DNA from: a virus
DNA: 35,862 nucleotides
Reading direction: 5' to 3' (one strand)
IMG/VR virus record: IMGVR_UViG_3300027687_000035
Span: 1 to 35,862 of that record
Part shown: piece after piece, positions 22,665 to 30,899 of the stretch
Numbering within the stretch: the stretch's first letter is position 1
Layout: every line of letters begins with the position of its first letter
Notes under the pieces: model-generated
Told to the model about the DNA's origin: nothing
What the model saw: the letters and a program-made list of their open reading frames with translations, nothing else
The model's database searches: none
Position numbers and translations under genes: made by a program

Positions 22665-23150
22665 ATGTTTACGGCAGAAGAACTGATGCAAGTGATGAAA
22701 CTTGATGGTCATAAAAACCGGATAGTTGCTTTTCAACCTAATCACATACACATGGCATCCTTTAGAGATTTTGACCAAGAAATACTGGATGGCTATGGAA
22801 GACCACATATTCAGGACTATGCTGTGGATGGTTTAAGCTATTCCGCTATGTGTGACGGCAAAGTGTTCGTCATGTTTGGGCTTTATCCTTTATGGAAAGG
22901 TGTAGCTGAAGCCTGGATGTTGCCTTCGGCTGAATTAGCTGACCGAAAAATGGTGTTTCATAAAGCATGTTTAAGGTTTTTTCCCTATGCATCTGCAAAA
23001 TTAAAGCTTCATAGAATACAAACTTATGTACGTTCTAATAATGTTCAGGCTGTCAGATGGATGGAAATGATGTACTTTAATCGGGAAGGACTATTGCAGA
23101 GATATGGTCCTGATATCAACGACTACTACGTTTATGGGAGATTATTCTAA
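22665..23150 (+). CDS. T7 gp13-like / GNAT-fold internal virion protein
   Basis: 161 aa. It resembles the T7 gp13/DUF2833 group, which has a GNAT-like fold: FQPNHIHMASFRDFDQEILD, GLSYSAMCDGKVFVMFGLYPLWKGVAEAWML as the central strands, and AVRWMEMMYFNREGLL as the final helix-strand pair. In T7 it is needed for assembly of internal core proteins. Here it precedes the portal, unlike T7. Ends in TAATG overlap with the next gene. The 83 bases before it hold no convincing gene. Confidence 0.65.
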   Translation: MFTAEELMQVMKLDGHKNRIVAFQPNHIHMASFRDFDQEILDGYGRPHIQDYAVDGLSYSAMCDGKVFVMFGLYPLWKGVAEAWMLPSAELADRKMVFHKACLRFFPYASAKLKLHRIQTYVRSNNVQAVRWMEMMYFNREGLLQRYGPDINDYYVYGRLF

Positions 23151-23398
23151 TGGGTGGTTTATTCGGTGGTTCAAAACCACCTCCAGGTCCTTCACAAGCT
23201 GAGTTAGATGCTCAAGAACAAAGAGAATCTAGGGCTGAAACGGCTGAAGCTTCTGAAAAAAGAAAGATTGCTTCTAAATCTAGATCGAGAAGAACTGGTG
23301 GAAGTCGATTATTAATGACTCAAGAAAGAGAGAACCCAGCTTTGGGTAATGAAATGGATCAAGCCACACTTGGACCAGGAAGAAACCCAAGAGCATGA
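23150..23398 (+). CDS. Small Gly/Arg-rich protein before portal
   Basis: 82 aa. MGGLFGGSKPPPGPSQAELD begins a charged helix, and the C-terminal part has GGSRLLMTQERENPALG and ends TLGPGRNPRA. This is a recurrent small protein next to portal genes of marine short-tailed phages, with no known role; perhaps a minor head or packaging component. It is coupled to the preceding gene by TAATG. Confidence 0.55.
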   Translation: MGGLFGGSKPPPGPSQAELDAQEQRESRAETAEASEKRKIASKSRSRRTGGSRLLMTQERENPALGNEMDQATLGPGRNPRA

Positions 23399-23440
23399 GG
23401 TCGCATCCTAGAAATCCTAGAAAAGTAGAGGACAACGAAA

Positions 23441-23614
23441 ATGCCAAACGTATCGTACAAGACAAGCAAAGGGATGAAGACAAAGCACTTTCCTTACAGC
23501 AAAGCGGGAATGGATCAAGCAAAAAAGATGGCAACTGAAACTGGTGGTAAGTTAAGTAAATCTCTTAACTCGGCTGGTAAATTAAAAATGAAAAAGAGTA
23601 AGTCATATGCGTAA
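23441..23614 (+). CDS. Small basic protein before portal
   Basis: 57 aa with AGAGG 8 nt upstream. Lys-rich: MPNVSYKTSKGMKTKHFPYS, KAGMDQAKKMA and a KLKMKKSKSYA end. Short proteins with this pattern are common beside phage portal genes; function unknown. The 42 bases before it include a direct repeat CCTAGAAAT/CCTAGAAAA. It overlaps the next small gene by 8 nt. Confidence 0.5.
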   Translation: MPNVSYKTSKGMKTKHFPYSKAGMDQAKKMATETGGKLSKSLNSAGKLKMKKSKSYA

Positions 23615-23720
23615 AACTATTTATGATTTAAACCCTAATTTAAAGACAAAGCCTAAAGCTGAACCTATTACTAAGCCCAAGGGAAGACCAAAAAAAGATG
23701 CCAAAATTAAAACCAAATGA
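23607..23720 (+). CDS. AT-hook-like microprotein overlapping portal
   Basis: 37 aa, very basic and Pro-rich, containing KPKGRPKKDAKIK, an AT-hook-like GRPKK motif that binds the minor groove of A/T DNA. It overlaps the previous gene by 8 nt and the portal by 23 nt. Could be a DNA-binding packaging aid in this A/T-rich genome. Existence rests on the packed, overlapping layout and a clear motif; no homologue recalled. Confidence 0.4.
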   Translation: MRKTIYDLNPNLKTKPKAEPITKPKGRPKKDAKIKTK

Positions 23721-25266
23721 TTTAAAAAAACGATACGATAGTGCCAATAGTCATAAAGACCAATGGCGATCTATTTATGAAGATGCCTATCGCTATGCCC
23801 TACCCATGAGAAATTTATATGATGGCTATGGAACAGCTAATGTTCCTGGTCAAAATAAAATGAATGATGTTTTTGATTCAACCGCAATACAATCCACACA
23901 AAAATTTGCTAACCGGCTTCAATCTGGTGTCTTTCCTCCTCAAAGGGATTGGTGCAGACTGATGCCAGGTGATGAAATACCTGATGAAAGAAATGTAGAA
24001 GTCCAAAGAATATTAGATGACTACAGTAAAAAAATGTTTGCTGTCATGCGACAATCTCAATTTGATATGTCTATGGGTGAATTTTTATTAGAACTTGCAG
24101 TTGGAACGGCTGTTATGTTGGTTCAACCAGGAGATGAAGTTCAACCAATTAGATACACTTGTATTCCAACTTTTTCTGTTTGTTTTGAAGAAGGTCCTTT
24201 TGGTAAAGTGCAAAATGTATATCGTAAAATGAAAAGACCATTTAATGTATTAGAGCAAGAATTTCCGGATATAAAAATATCGCAAGCTATGAGATCTCGT
24301 TATTCTAATGATGAAACAGAAATGGTGGATCTTATTGAAGGCACCTATTATGACAAGCTAACTGGAAATTATCATTATCAAATTATTGATGAAGCTGGGC
24401 AAGATGAACTTGTTTACAGAGATTTAAAATCATTTCCTTGGATCATCGCCAGGTTTTTAAAACTTAGTTCTGAGAGATATGGAAGAGGTCCAGTATTAAC
24501 TGCATTACCTGATATTCGCAGTTTAAATAAAGTTAAAGAGTTAATATTAAAATCATCTAGTTTGAGCATTGCGGGGGTCTACACGGCATCTGACGATGGT
24601 GTCTTAAACCCGAACACAGTAAGAATTGTGCCTGGTGCTATTATTCCGGTTGCGAGAAACGGGGGTCCCCAGGGAGAATCGTTGAAGCCCCTACCGAGAC
24701 CTGGTGATACCCAGCTTTCACAATTTGTTACGGCTGATTTGGTCGCTTCTATTAAATCTATTCTTATGGATGAAGCACTTCCAAACGATAATATGTCGGC
24801 TAGATCGGCTCTTGAAATATCGGAACGTATGAAACAGCTTAGTGTTAACATGGGTGCTAGTTTTGGAAGGCTTGTTAATGAAACCCTTATTCCAGTAGTT
24901 AAAAGAACTTTAGAAGTTATGAATGACGTTGGAATGATTGAGCTACCTTTAAAGGTTAATGGATTACAAGTTAAGATTGCTCCGACAGCACCTTTGGCTA
25001 TGGCACAGAATATGACCAAGGTGGAAGAAACCCTTAACTTTATGCAAATAACTGCACAGATGGGTCCTCAAGGACAAGCTTTTATTAAACAAGACAAATT
25101 AATGGATTATATAGCTGATCAAATGGGAGTACCGGCAGAGTTACGAACGACACCGGAAGAAAGAGAACAGCTATTACAACAAGCTATGGAAATGGCACAA
25201 CAACAAGGGCTAATAAATGGAGAACAATCAGAACAAGCAGAACAAGCAGAACCAGCAATGGTCTAG
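23698..25266 (+). CDS. Portal protein (T7-type head-tail connector)
   Basis: 522 aa of the T7 gp8-like connector family: an N-terminal KKRYDSANSHKDQWRSIYEDAYRY pattern, QKFANRLQSGVFPPQRDWCRL, LELAVGTAVMLVQPG, the central GRGPVLTALPDIRSLNKVKE and the C-terminal long helix SARSALEISERMKQL. Forms the dodecamer at the head vertex for DNA entry and tail binding. The Gln/Glu-rich C-terminus overlaps the following gene by 50 nt in another frame. Confidence 0.92.
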   Translation: MPKLKPNDLKKRYDSANSHKDQWRSIYEDAYRYALPMRNLYDGYGTANVPGQNKMNDVFDSTAIQSTQKFANRLQSGVFPPQRDWCRLMPGDEIPDERNVEVQRILDDYSKKMFAVMRQSQFDMSMGEFLLELAVGTAVMLVQPGDEVQPIRYTCIPTFSVCFEEGPFGKVQNVYRKMKRPFNVLEQEFPDIKISQAMRSRYSNDETEMVDLIEGTYYDKLTGNYHYQIIDEAGQDELVYRDLKSFPWIIARFLKLSSERYGRGPVLTALPDIRSLNKVKELILKSSSLSIAGVYTASDDGVLNPNTVRIVPGAIIPVARNGGPQGESLKPLPRPGDTQLSQFVTADLVASIKSILMDEALPNDNMSARSALEISERMKQLSVNMGASFGRLVNETLIPVVKRTLEVMNDVGMIELPLKVNGLQVKIAPTAPLAMAQNMTKVEETLNFMQITAQMGPQGQAFIKQDKLMDYIADQMGVPAELRTTPEEREQLLQQAMEMAQQQGLINGEQSEQAEQAEPAMV

Positions 25267-25525
25267 TAATACTGATGGATGGGATGGATTAAGCGAGGTA
25301 GAAGTTCAAAACAATCCACCTGAACCCTCAGAACTAGATAAAAATTTTTCAAGAACTTTTAAGACTGAAGATGGCAAGAAAGTTTTAGAATACCTCAAGA
25401 CATGTACAATAGACCAACCAACCTGGACTCCAGGTGTCGATGCTTCTCATGGTTATCTAAGAGAAGGTCAAAATTCAATAATTAGAGAAATGTTAAACAG
25501 AATAAGGAGATGTGATAATGGCTGA
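25217..25525 (+). CDS. Bbp19-like small phage protein
   Basis: 102 aa starting inside the portal gene with an Asn/Gln-rich leader (MENNQNKQNKQNQQW). The conserved part, FSRTFKTEDGKKVLEYLKTC and LREGQNSIIREMLNRIRR, matches the Bbp19-like family of small proteins encoded between portal and scaffold. Role unknown, presumably in head assembly or packaging. The low-complexity start is read in a frame different from the portal's similarly repetitive end. Confidence 0.65.
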   Translation: MENNQNKQNKQNQQWSSNTDGWDGLSEVEVQNNPPEPSELDKNFSRTFKTEDGKKVLEYLKTCTIDQPTWTPGVDASHGYLREGQNSIIREMLNRIRRCDNG

Positions 25526-26270
25526 ACAAACAGAAGGTTTAATGGCTAACACACAGATTGAAGAAAGCGAAGCAGACATAAAAGATGAAGGTATGGTAAC
25601 GGCTTCTGAAGATAATTTAATTGAGGGTGAAGATTTAGAAAATGTTGAATATGAAAGACCTGAAAATTTCCCTGAAAAGTTTTGGACTGCTGAAGGTCCT
25701 GATATTGAAAAGTTAGTAAACAGCTATAATAATGTTGAAAAGAAACTAAGTGAAGGTAGACCTAAAGCTCCTGAAGAATATGACATTACTTCTTTAGAAG
25801 GAATAGATGCCGAAGATCCGCTTCTAGTCAAATATTCTGCCTGGGCTAAAGATAATGGTATTCCTCAAGATGCTTTTTTAAAATTAGCTAATGAACTAGT
25901 CGAAACGGGATATCAATCTGAGCAACAAGCTAAGTTAGATACAGACAATGAGAGAAAGCTGTTAGGTGAAAATGCTAACGAAATAATCCAATCCAATATA
26001 AATTGGGGTCGTAGCTTAGTGTCTAAAGGTATATTTACTGATCAAGATTATTCTGAGCTTGAGGTCTTAGGTGGCACGGCTGGTGGTCAAAGATTAATGC
26101 AGAAGCTTAGACAGATGCAAGGTGAAAAAGATATACCGGTTGTGGCTATAGCTGGAAATCAGTTAGACAAGGAAGAATTGTTTGCTAGAGTTGCAGATCC
26201 TAGATATCAAACTGACCCAGCATTTAGAAGACAAACTGAGAAAATGTTTGAGGAAAATGTACCTGGTTAG
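25518..26270 (+). CDS. Scaffolding protein (probable)
   Basis: 250 aa from the ATG at 25518, which is 9 nt after AGGAG; the GTG at 25512 is too close to it. Very acidic N-terminus, then PENFPEKFWTAEGPDIEKLV, a segment typical of phage scaffold or head assembly proteins, helical middle, and C-terminal DPRYQTDPAFRRQTEKMFEE as in scaffolds that touch the capsid protein. Position between portal and capsid agrees with T7 gp9. It would be lost from mature heads. Confidence 0.75.
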   Translation: MAEQTEGLMANTQIEESEADIKDEGMVTASEDNLIEGEDLENVEYERPENFPEKFWTAEGPDIEKLVNSYNNVEKKLSEGRPKAPEEYDITSLEGIDAEDPLLVKYSAWAKDNGIPQDAFLKLANELVETGYQSEQQAKLDTDNERKLLGENANEIIQSNINWGRSLVSKGIFTDQDYSELEVLGGTAGGQRLMQKLRQMQGEKDIPVVAIAGNQLDKEELFARVADPRYQTDPAFRRQTEKMFEENVPG

Positions 26271-26514
26271 GTGGGTGACAAGGTGACACCTACTGGGTGA
26301 CAAAATGGCACACTAATAGTAATACAACACCTAGTTGTGTAATCTAGTATTTACAAGCTATAGTTTTTTTGATACTAATAAATAGATCGATAACTCCCAT
26401 GAGCCGATCTGACTAGGGATAATTCTCTACGTTGCTAGACGTACTAGTAGTCAAAGGTCGGATTTCCGGTAACCAAAGGCGAATTAATTTTAACCTTTTG
26501 ATGGGAGAGCTATA
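26271..26514 (+). promoter_or_regulatory. Structured promoter/leader region of the capsid operon
   Basis: A 244-base gap without a gene. It begins with three GGTGACA repeats (26274, 26282, 26296). GTGACA at 26297-26302, 17 bases and TAATAC (26320-26325) may be one promoter, and ACCTAG (26329-26334) with a second CTAG at 26344 follows. TTGTGT (26335), 18 bases and TATAGT (26359-26364) is another. A hairpin AGATCG/CGATCT (26384-26389 with 26405-26410) shows CTCCCAT in its loop, the complement of ATGGGAG (26501-26507), which includes the capsid Shine-Dalgarno. CGGA-TT-TCCG (26459-26468) is a further hairpin. Confidence 0.5.
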
Positions 26515-27369
26515 ATGGCAACCACTCTAAGTAACGCATTTGTTACTTTATTTGAGGCGGAAGTTCATCAGGCTTACCAGGCAACTGCTACTTTGAGAAA
26601 TGTTTCTCGAATGAGATCAGGTGTTACTGGAAGTACTGCTAAATTTCCAATCCTCGCTAAAGGTACAGCATCAGTAAGAACTCCTTCTACTGACGTAGTG
26701 CCAATTTCAGGTCAATTCTCAACAGCAACTGCTACGTTGATTGACTATATCGCATCTGAGTATTCAGATATTTTTAACCAAGCAAAAGTAAACTTTGATG
26801 AACGTCAAGAGTTAGCTAAGTTAGTTGGTAACGCAATCGGCAGACGAGAAGATCAAATAATAATTGATGCTCTTATTGCTGGTTCTGCCGGTACTACTGT
26901 GGCTAATACTGTCGTTACAACTGGTTCTGCTTCAGCATCTGACCTTAACGTAGGAAAAATTATTTCTGCTAAAAAGGCTCTTGATACTAAATCAGTTCCA
27001 CCTCAAGATCGACACATGATCATTCATGCAAGTTCTTTAGCTTCATTGTTGAGTGATGAAAGAGCAGTTAGCTCAGACTTTATCCAACTCCAGGCATTAG
27101 CTCGTGGTGAGATCCAGCAGTTTGCTGGCTTTAATATACACATGATTGGAGATCGTGACGAAGGTGGTTTACCAAAAGATGGTTCTTCTGACAGAACATG
27201 CCTAGCATTTCACAAAGATGCTGTCGGGTGTGCTGTAGGTATAGCTCCAAAAGTTGAAGTAAACTACATCCCTGAGAAAACGTCTTTCTTATGTTCAGCA
27301 ATGTACTCAGCCGGTGCAGTAGTAATTGATACTGCTGGTCTAGTTGATATAACTTGTAGGGAGGCTTAA
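26515..27369 (+). CDS. Major capsid protein
   Basis: 284 aa following a long leader with GGGAG 7 nt before the ATG. It looks like an HK97-fold capsid of marine short-tailed phages: an N-terminal FEAEVHQAYQATATLRNVSR, TAKFPILAKGTASVRTP as the E-loop region, the spine helix DERQELAKLVGNAIGRREDQ, and the P/A-domain end AVGCAVGIAPKVEVNYIPEK. Size suits a small T7-like head. Position between scaffold and tail tube matches T7 gp10. No frameshift extension is seen. Confidence 0.85.
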   Translation: MATTLSNAFVTLFEAEVHQAYQATATLRNVSRMRSGVTGSTAKFPILAKGTASVRTPSTDVVPISGQFSTATATLIDYIASEYSDIFNQAKVNFDERQELAKLVGNAIGRREDQIIIDALIAGSAGTTVANTVVTTGSASASDLNVGKIISAKKALDTKSVPPQDRHMIIHASSLASLLSDERAVSSDFIQLQALARGEIQQFAGFNIHMIGDRDEGGLPKDGSSDRTCLAFHKDAVGCAVGIAPKVEVNYIPEKTSFLCSAMYSAGAVVIDTAGLVDITCREA

Positions 27370-27371
27370 TC

Positions 27372-27653
27372 ATGGCTTTTAGTAGAACTGGGTGGAACCC
27401 AATAGGTGGTCAATCTAAAAAAGGAACAGCCCCTCAAATATTCACTTACATTACAACTGAAGCAATTGGAACTGTTGATGGTCTTGGCTACTTCAATGAT
27501 GTAGCTACTGATGTTTCTGTAGGTGATATTATTATGTCTGTTACTAGTACTGCTGGCACATTGGCATCGGCAATACATACTGTGGTTTCCAATACTGGAA
27601 CTGTAGTTGACGTTTCAAATGGAACAACCATTGCTCAGACTGATGGTGACTAA
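27372..27653 (+). CDS. Putative head decoration/structural protein
   Basis: 93 aa, 2 nt after the capsid gene, with its own GGGAGG leader. Beta-rich: MAFSRTGWNPIGGQSKKGTA, YITTEAIGTVDGLGYFNDVA, DVSVGDIIMSVTSTAGTLAS. A similar small protein follows the capsid gene in many marine phages and is likely part of the virion, for example as a decoration protein or stabiliser. No enzyme features. Confidence 0.6.
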   Translation: MAFSRTGWNPIGGQSKKGTAPQIFTYITTEAIGTVDGLGYFNDVATDVSVGDIIMSVTSTAGTLASAIHTVVSNTGTVVDVSNGTTIAQTDGD

Positions 27654-27664
27654 TAACTAAAATT

Positions 27665-27687
27665 AGGGGGCAATTAATTTGCCCTCT
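27665..27687 (+). terminator. Hairpin after capsid/decoration genes, possible partial terminator
   Basis: AGGGGGCAA (27665-27673) pairs with TTGCCCTCT (27679-27687) with one G-T wobble and a 5-base loop. It lies where T7 has its terminator after gene 10. No U run follows, so it may slow rather than stop transcription, or protect the capsid message end. Confidence 0.45.
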
Positions 27688-27713
27688 ATAACTCTAGGCG
27701 AGGTGCGTGGATT

Positions 27714-28328
27714 ATGGCTGAAGGTGATACAGACGTTTCGATTTGTTCTCAGGCACTCCTCCTTCTAGGAGCAAATCAAATCACAAGCTTTTCAGATGGA
27801 ACAGCCCCTTCATCTATCTGTTCAGTTTTATATCCACGCATTAAGTCGCAGACCCTAAGTATGTATCATTGGTCTTTTACTTTATCTAAAACTACTTTAG
27901 CCAGGTTAACGACTGCTCCAACTAACTTTTATTCTTATGCGTATCAATTACCTTCAGACATGTTCTTAGGTGTTCCAAGAGTTGTTTATACATCAACATC
28001 AACTTCGGCTCCTAACACAACAGAATATGAAATCCAAGGTGATCAATTACTTACAAATCAATCCACAATAGTCGTTGATTATCAAAGGCTGATATCTGAA
28101 CAAAATATGCCTTCTTATTTTATCCAGCTATTAATTTATCAAATGGCATGGCATTTAGCAGAACCAGTTACTGATCAATTAACTAAAGCTGACTATTGGC
28201 AAAAGATAGCTCTTGGTCAAGCAACAGAAAATATGCGTGGTGGTTATTTTAGGCAAGCTATTAACATAGATGGAGCCGGTCAGTCCAAAACAGTTATTGC
28301 TGATTATTTATTAACTGAGGTTCGTTAA
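27714..28328 (+). CDS. Tail tubular protein A (T7 gp11-like)
   Basis: 204 aa. Typical start for the family: VSICSQALLLLGANQITSFSD, then RIKSQTLSMYHWSFTLSKT and YAYQLPSDMFLGVPRV, and WHLAEPVTDQLTKAD near the C-terminus. In T7, twelve copies form the ring under the portal, the tail gatekeeper. Followed immediately by tail tube B (TAATG overlap), the conserved order. Confidence 0.9.
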   Translation: MAEGDTDVSICSQALLLLGANQITSFSDGTAPSSICSVLYPRIKSQTLSMYHWSFTLSKTTLARLTTAPTNFYSYAYQLPSDMFLGVPRVVYTSTSTSAPNTTEYEIQGDQLLTNQSTIVVDYQRLISEQNMPSYFIQLLIYQMAWHLAEPVTDQLTKADYWQKIALGQATENMRGGYFRQAINIDGAGQSKTVIADYLLTEVR

Positions 28329-30358
28329 TGAGCAGAATTACTCAATATCAATCTAACTTTACTGTCGGGGAAATAGATCCTCTTTTAGTAGGAAGAATTG
28401 ATATTCAGCAATATGCTTCAGCTTTAAGTAAAGCTCAGAACGTAGTTATACTTCCTCAAGGTGGTTTTGAGAGAAGACCTGGTCTAAGATTTATGGCAGA
28501 TATAACTTCTCATTTAGGTTCATTTACTACCTTAGACGGCATAAGGTTGGTGCCATTTGAATTTAGTACGACACAAGCTTTCATGCTTGTCTTTGTTAAA
28601 AAAGATACAACAAACACCAGGGTTTTCTTTTTTGCCAATGGTGTACAATTATTAAATATTAATGGATCAGGTGCTGATTACTTAGTGTGTGCATTAGGTG
28701 ATATAGATTTAGATCGGATGTATTTCACTCAGAATGCCGATACATTAATTTTAGTCCATGAAGATATGTCACCTAAATCTATTGTTAGAGGTGCCAATAA
28801 TACGACTTGGACATTTTCTACATTATCTTTAACTGATCCTAAAGTTGCTTTTACTTTAGCGACTAGTAACCCATCCGGTACAATAACACCTGATGCCATA
28901 GATGGAACTGTAACAATTACGGCTTCAGCTTCTGTCTTTACTACTAATCATGTTGATCAATATATAAATGTATTAAGTGGATTTGGTAGGGCTAGAATTA
29001 TAGAAAGAGAATCAGCGACTGTTGTTAAGGTTATAACTGAGTTGCCCTTCTTTAAAAAAGACCAGGCTATAGCTAATGGTGCATGGGAATTAGAAACGGG
29101 GTATGAAGATGCCTGGTCTGATGCCCGTGGATATCCCCGCACTTGTACTTTCCATGAGGGAAGACTTTATTTTGGGGGGAGCAAGGCAATGCCAAACACT
29201 CTCTTTGGATCTAAGGTGGTTGATTTTTTTAATTTTAAAAGTGCTGAAGCTTTAGACGATGATGCCATATTAGTTACGATGAACACAGATTCAGTCAATG
29301 CTATTAATGCAATGAGGTCCGGTAGAGATTTACAAATCTTTACTAATGATGCTGAGTTCTTTGTTCCTCAAGCGGATTTAGATCCTATCACTCCTTCTAA
29401 TATAGTTATTAAAAATGCTACTCGTAGAGGATCAAAAGAAGGAATAAGACCAGTAATGGCTGAAGGTGGAACTTTGTTTATTCAAAGAGAAGGTAAAGCT
29501 ATTAGAGAGTATTTATTTAGTGATGTTGATTTAAACTATCAGTCTAACAATATGAGCCTTTTAGCTAGTCATTTATTAAAAACACCTAGATCTATGGCTT
29601 TACGAGTTGCAACGTCTACTGATGATGGAGATCTTCTTTTAATACCTAACGATGACGATGGCTCAATGGCTGTCTTTTCTATTCTTAGATCTCAAAATGT
29701 AGTTGCCCCGGCTGAATTTATAACAGACGGATCTTTCCTGGATGTGTCTGTTGATGGTCCTGATATTTATACTATAGTTAAAAGAACTATTGGTAGTGCT
29801 ACAAAATACTATGTTGAGATGTTTGACGATCAAAGGACAACTGATAGTAATATTCAATATTTTGCAAACGCAACTTTACCTGATCGGGCAAAACCTTCTA
29901 ATACAACTTGCTCTAACTTAGCTCATTTAGAAGGTAAAACTGTAGACGTTATTAGAGATGATTTTGTTTTAACTGATAAGACTGTTTCATCCGGGGCTAT
30001 TACTATAGATGCTGTGCCTTCAGCATACGTTGAGGTTGGTTTGTCTTATGCTGTAGAAGTAAAGACATTGCCGGCAGAACCTAAGTTAAGTTCAGGTGTT
30101 GTGGTTAGTCGAAAACGTAGAATTTTAGAAGCCACCACTTTAGTAGATAGAACCCAAAACCTGGCAGTAAATGGTTTTGAACTCCCCTTGAAATCTTTGC
30201 CATATACTTTGGGTTCTGCTCCAATATCTTTCACCGGGAGAAAAAGATTAGCTCCTTTATTAGGTTATAGTGATACAGCACAATTAACATTCACTATGAC
30301 ACAACCTCTCTTTGCTACTGTTTTAGCTGTAGAGTACAAACTTTCTACGGGGCAATAA
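28328..30358 (+). CDS. Tail tubular protein B (T7 gp12-like nozzle)
   Basis: 676 aa. The start ITQYQSNFTVGEIDPLLVGR and ALSKAQNVVILPQGGFERRPG is diagnostic for the T7 gp12 nozzle family; FHEGRLYFGGSKAMPNTLFGS and a long beta-propeller-like body follow. Six copies make the tail nozzle through which DNA leaves. Start overlaps tail tube A, and the next gene begins one base after the stop. Shorter than T7 gp12 (794 aa), but in the range for marine podophages. Confidence 0.92.
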   Translation: MSRITQYQSNFTVGEIDPLLVGRIDIQQYASALSKAQNVVILPQGGFERRPGLRFMADITSHLGSFTTLDGIRLVPFEFSTTQAFMLVFVKKDTTNTRVFFFANGVQLLNINGSGADYLVCALGDIDLDRMYFTQNADTLILVHEDMSPKSIVRGANNTTWTFSTLSLTDPKVAFTLATSNPSGTITPDAIDGTVTITASASVFTTNHVDQYINVLSGFGRARIIERESATVVKVITELPFFKKDQAIANGAWELETGYEDAWSDARGYPRTCTFHEGRLYFGGSKAMPNTLFGSKVVDFFNFKSAEALDDDAILVTMNTDSVNAINAMRSGRDLQIFTNDAEFFVPQADLDPITPSNIVIKNATRRGSKEGIRPVMAEGGTLFIQREGKAIREYLFSDVDLNYQSNNMSLLASHLLKTPRSMALRVATSTDDGDLLLIPNDDDGSMAVFSILRSQNVVAPAEFITDGSFLDVSVDGPDIYTIVKRTIGSATKYYVEMFDDQRTTDSNIQYFANATLPDRAKPSNTTCSNLAHLEGKTVDVIRDDFVLTDKTVSSGAITIDAVPSAYVEVGLSYAVEVKTLPAEPKLSSGVVVSRKRRILEATTLVDRTQNLAVNGFELPLKSLPYTLGSAPISFTGRKRLAPLLGYSDTAQLTFTMTQPLFATVLAVEYKLSTGQ

Positions 30359-30359
30359 T

Positions 30360-30899
30360 ATGACTATGGCAGTCGCTGGGTTAGTTTTAGCTGGGGTAAG
30401 TGCTTACGCACAAATTAAGCAAGGTGAAGCAACTAAAAAGGCTATGTATAATAAGGCTAAACATACAACATTAGCTGGAAGAGTTGAAGCAACTAAAGCT
30501 AAAGAACAAGGAGTTCAGGTTTTAAAAGCTACATATAAAGCTTTATCAACTGTCAATGCAGTCGCTTCGGCTGGTGGCTTAGAGCCTACTCTTGGAACTC
30601 CTCAAGATATAGGAACTTTTGGAATACTTAATCCAGGATTAAATGATTTTATTACATCTAAAGATAATGAGTTTTTAGCTATTAGCTCGGCTAATGCCCA
30701 AGCTCAAGATGAAAGGTTTGCTGGAAGGCAAGCTAAAAAAGCTGGATATATTGGAGCATTAACAACTATGGGTAGTGCTATGGTTAGTTATAATTCTATA
30801 GGATCTGCTCCAGCCGGTGGAACTGGTACTACTCCCATTTCTAATTCAAGTCCTGGTTCTCCTGGTTATCAAACTGCAAGATATGGGAATGTTAGATAA
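30360..30899 (+). CDS. Internal virion protein (T7 gp14-like)
   Basis: 179 aa. An N-terminal hydrophobic segment (AVAGLVLAGVSAYAQI) and a long Ala/Lys-rich helix (KEQGVQVLKATYKALSTVNAV) precede GLEPTLGTPQDIG and a second Ala/Gly helix with FAGRQAKKAGYIGALTTMG. This pattern belongs to gp14-like proteins, which are ejected first and make the outer-membrane pore. Position after tail tube B agrees. Ends in TAATG overlap. Confidence 0.75.
   Translation: MTMAVAGLVLAGVSAYAQIKQGEATKKAMYNKAKHTTLAGRVEATKAKEQGVQVLKATYKALSTVNAVASAGGLEPTLGTPQDIGTFGILNPGLNDFITSKDNEFLAISSANAQAQDERFAGRQAKKAGYIGALTTMGSAMVSYNSIGSAPAGGTGTTPISNSSPGSPGYQTARYGNVR

Noticed and set aside
22535-22705. A 56-codon plus-strand frame across the end of terL and the start of the gp13-like gene
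   Set aside because: Starts at ATG 22535 with only a distant AGAGG, overlaps both neighbours substantially and has an Arg/Asn-rich product without recognisable pattern. Not enough support to call.
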